A stretch of DNA of 36,707 nucleotides from Alkalihalobacillus alcalophilus ATCC 27647 = CGMCC 1.3604 (GTDB lineage Bacteria > Bacillota > Bacilli > Bacillales > Bacillaceae_D): assembly GCF_000292245.2 (NCBI RefSeq), contig NZ_ALPT02000042.1:1-36707 (forward strand), written 5' to 3'. Every line of letters begins with the position of its first letter. Within the stretch, counting starts at the first letter, position 1. Made by a program: the position numbers and the translations under genes. Under the pieces are notes generated by a model. The model worked only from the letters and a program-made list of their open reading frames with translations, ran no database searches and was not told where the DNA came from. Shown here in pieces: positions 35,106-36,707 of the stretch.

Positions 35106-35118
35106 TTACTCCACTCCT

Positions 35119-36303
35119 TTAAACATTATATATAGTCGGGGTCTCATAAACTTGAGGAACTTTTATGTTTCTAATATTGCTCAAGTTATGTATAATTTCA
35201 TCTATAAACCTCAGGAACTTTTCTATTTCTTCATCAGTAGTAAAATGTGAAATACTTACTCTAACACAACCAAACGGATTGGTATTTAAATGCTCGTGTA
35301 TTAATGGTGCACAAAGTAACCCGGCTCTGGATTTTAACTTTATTCCTTCTTCAAGGAAATGAGAAACCCTGACTGGTTGGACTTTAGAAATATTAAAACT
35401 AACTATACCCAATTTATTTTTTCGACTATACACTTCTATATCTTCATAACCGCTAATTCGTTTAACAATCCAATCAGTATTTTTTTCTAGTTTTTTCCCT
35501 ATTGTATCAATGCTTATAGAGTTTAAATAGTCTAGACTGTGGTATAAAGAATGAATCCCCAGAGAATTTAATGTACCGCTTTCATATTTCAAGGGCAAGC
35601 CTTGTGGTTGACTTAAAAGCTCTGACAAAACACCCGTTCCCCCAATCTTTAATGGATTTATCTGAACTTCCGGGTTAATATAAAATCCACCTATCCCTGT
35701 ACATCCAAGCAACCCCTTATGACCTGTAAAAACAATAAAATCTGCTAAAATATTTTTATTATCAATATGAATATGACCTGCTGTCTGCGAAGTATCAATT
35801 AAAAAGTGGGCATCTGTACTTTTTAATTGACTTCCTATTTTTTCAATATCTTGAATAGCACCGGTTACATTTGATCCATGGTTAACAATAACTAATTTAG
35901 TATTTTCTTTAACTTTTTTTATAACCGAACTAGCGTTAATAGCTCCATAACTGTCACAATCTACCCAAGAGATTGTAATTATTCCTTTTTCCTTTAAATC
36001 TAATAAAGGTCGTAATACAGAGTTATGTTCAGTAGCAGTTGTTACAACATGATCGCCCTGCTCCAATAATCCATAAATGATTACATTTATGGATTCAGTT
36101 GCATTACTAGTAAATATCATACTGTTTATAGATTTTACTCCAAAAAAATTTGCAAGTTTCTTTCTTGTTTCATAAATCATATCGGTGTTCTTTTTGCCCG
36201 TCGTACGTTGACTATTTCCTTGCTCATAAGCTAAGTAATTGTTAATACCCTCAATTACTGCCTGTGGCTTAGGAAAAGAGGTAGATGCATTGTCAAAATA
36301 CAT
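35119..36303 (-). CDS. Class V aminotransferase, cysteine-desulfurase-like
   Basis: The PLP enzyme has 394 residues from ATG 36301-36303 (AAGGAGG upstream), beginning MYFDNASTSFPKP. H93 (TEHNS), D170 and the Schiff-base lysine K196 (FTGHKGLLGC) are in place, and C331 in RAGLLCAPLIHEHL occupies the catalytic loop of SufS-like enzymes. The opening and the RAGLLCAPL loop fit the cysteine desulfurase family TIGR01977, whose members often sit in specialised clusters instead of iron-sulfur operons. No suf or isc genes are nearby. It heads the three-gene unit with a HIT protein and an exporter. Confidence 0.92.
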   Translation of the reverse strand: MYFDNASTSFPKPQAVIEGINNYLAYEQGNSQRTTGKKNTDMIYETRKKLANFFGVKSINSMIFTSNATESINVIIYGLLEQGDHVVTTATEHNSVLRPLLDLKEKGIITISWVDCDSYGAINASSVIKKVKENTKLVIVNHGSNVTGAIQDIEKIGSQLKSTDAHFLIDTSQTAGHIHIDNKNILADFIVFTGHKGLLGCTGIGGFYINPEVQINPLKIGGTGVLSELLSQPQGLPLKYESGTLNSLGIHSLYHSLDYLNSISIDTIGKKLEKNTDWIVKRISGYEDIEVYSRKNKLGIVSFNISKVQPVRVSHFLEEGIKLKSRAGLLCAPLIHEHLNTNPFGCVRVSISHFTTDEEIEKFLRFIDEIIHNLSNIRNIKVPQVYETPTIYNV

Positions 36304-36349
36304 TCTGAACCTCCTTTTAGTAACAAAATTAACATAACCAACCAAATAA

Positions 36350-36378
36350 AGCATACTAAAATATTAGATTTTTTTCAA
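36350..36378 (-). promoter_or_regulatory. Candidate promoter of the aminotransferase-HIT-MFS operon
   Basis: TTGAAA (36373-36378) and TATGCT (36350-36355) lie 17 bases apart on the minus strand, 47 bases before the ATG. GCATACTAAAA occurs here and again at 36453. Confidence 0.6.
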
Positions 36379-36459
36379 TAAATAACTAAAATTATTAAGT
36401 GTTAGGTTAAATTGAATAAATATTAAATTGATAGCCCGAGCGTTCTCTTTATGCATACT

Positions 36460-36489
36460 AAAAAGCACATCCCTATTGGAATGTGCTTT
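36460..36489 (-). terminator. rRNA-operon-type terminator upstream of the three-gene unit
   Basis: AAAGCACAT and ATGTGCTTT form a 9-bp stem around a ten-base loop, with a T run on the minus strand. It directly follows the 5S-like 3' end, as the terminator of an rRNA operon would, and insulates the downstream operon from transcription entering from the right. Confidence 0.85.
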
Positions 36490-36511
36490 ATCGCTTGGCA
36501 ACGTCCTACTG
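36482..36511 (-). repeat. Right 30-bp direct repeat containing the 5S rRNA 3' end
   Basis: Identical to 33083-33112. Here the repeat runs into a complete terminator. Upstream on the minus strand (36512-36707) the sequence is not 5S rRNA, so only the last 18 bases of the 5S gene are left. The similarity to the left copy extends with two mismatches to 36519. Confidence 0.85.
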
Positions 36512-36707
36512 TCTCTTCGGTTGTCTTCTTCAGGGAAGTGGGGCATGTCGTTTTTTCCGCGAGGTTTCTCACGAGGTCGTACGAAGACAACCGATTCGTC
36601 TCACACCCGATCCCTGGTTGATTCATGAGGCTTTTCCACGATGTGTTTCATGAGGTTCTCTTTTTGAAGCTTATCCTCCGCAGTTGCTGCCCCTACGGGC
36701 CAGAGCT
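36512..36707 (-). other. GC-richer structured stretch at the window edge, possible group II intron RT start
   Basis: TCGGTTGTCTTC (36517-36528) and its perfect complement GAAGACAACCGA (36583-36594) form a 12-bp stem. CAGGGA just outside could also pair with TCCCTG in the loop. On the minus strand a frame open from the window edge to 36601 reads VGAATAEDKLQKENLMKHI, vaguely like the N-terminal region of group II intron reverse transcriptases; it stops after about 35 codons. I see no complete gene. The stretch could be a remnant of a mobile element or part of a structured RNA. Confidence 0.35.

Noticed and set aside
36423..36626. Minus-strand frame containing VGRCQAIKH
   Set aside because: Its core is a translation of the 5S rRNA end and terminator; the same residues appear at the left repeat followed by a stop.

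Overview
The window comes from a low-GC Gram-positive bacterium of the family Bacillaceae. The complete purine operon runs in the order purE-K-B-C-S-Q-L-F-M-N-H-D, with the yebG homologue upstream, as in Bacillus subtilis. Other Bacillus-type features are purine-riboswitch and T-box leaders, a VmlR-type ABC-F protein with an attenuator, AGGAGG ribosome binding sites, and TTG/GTG starts. I cannot name the species.

Layout. 1-839: 5' part of an IS200/IS605-type tnpB, leaving the window. 988-14906, minus strand: the twelve-gene purine operon with its terminator, three copies of a Bacillaceae intergenic repeat in gaps between its genes, and a leader with a sigma-A promoter, a likely PurR site, a guanine-class riboswitch and an intrinsic terminator. 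14897-18150: a small NETI-motif gene, a type III polyketide synthase/methyltransferase pair (bpsA-bpsB-like), a 51-bp tandem hairpin array and a MOSC protein. 18181-20173: an arginyl-tRNA synthetase unlike the usual B. subtilis enzyme, under a T-box leader. 20268-22667: a siderophore-hydroxylase remnant, a small charged protein, a Nudix hydrolase, an ACR3-like transporter and a second tandem hairpin array (51-53 bp). 22668-27167: a class Ib ribonucleotide reductase cassette (nrdH-nrdI-nrdE-nrdF, then dut) with two NrdR-like boxes 32 bp apart. 27404-29358: vmlR with a leader peptide candidate and mutually exclusive antiterminator/terminator hairpins. 29575-32822: a DUF418 membrane protein, a small membrane protein, an APH-family kinase-like protein, an isochorismatase-like hydrolase and a frameshifted remnant. 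33083-36511: a three-gene unit (class V aminotransferase/cysteine-desulfurase-like, HIT protein, frameshifted MFS exporter) bracketed by a perfect 30-bp direct repeat that contains the 3' end of a 5S rRNA gene. 36512-36707: a GC-richer stretch with a strong inverted repeat and possibly the edge of another mobile element.

How the parts work together. The left third makes IMP de novo and is switched off by guanine (riboswitch) and probably by PurR. The nrd/dut block turns nucleotides into dNTPs and removes dUTP. vmlR and argS2 are both controlled by premature termination, one sensing translation-inhibiting antibiotics and the other uncharged tRNA-Arg. The most unusual part is the right end: a probably horizontally acquired three-gene cassette between rRNA-derived repeats, whose exporter gene is interrupted exactly at a classic A AAA AAG slippery sequence.
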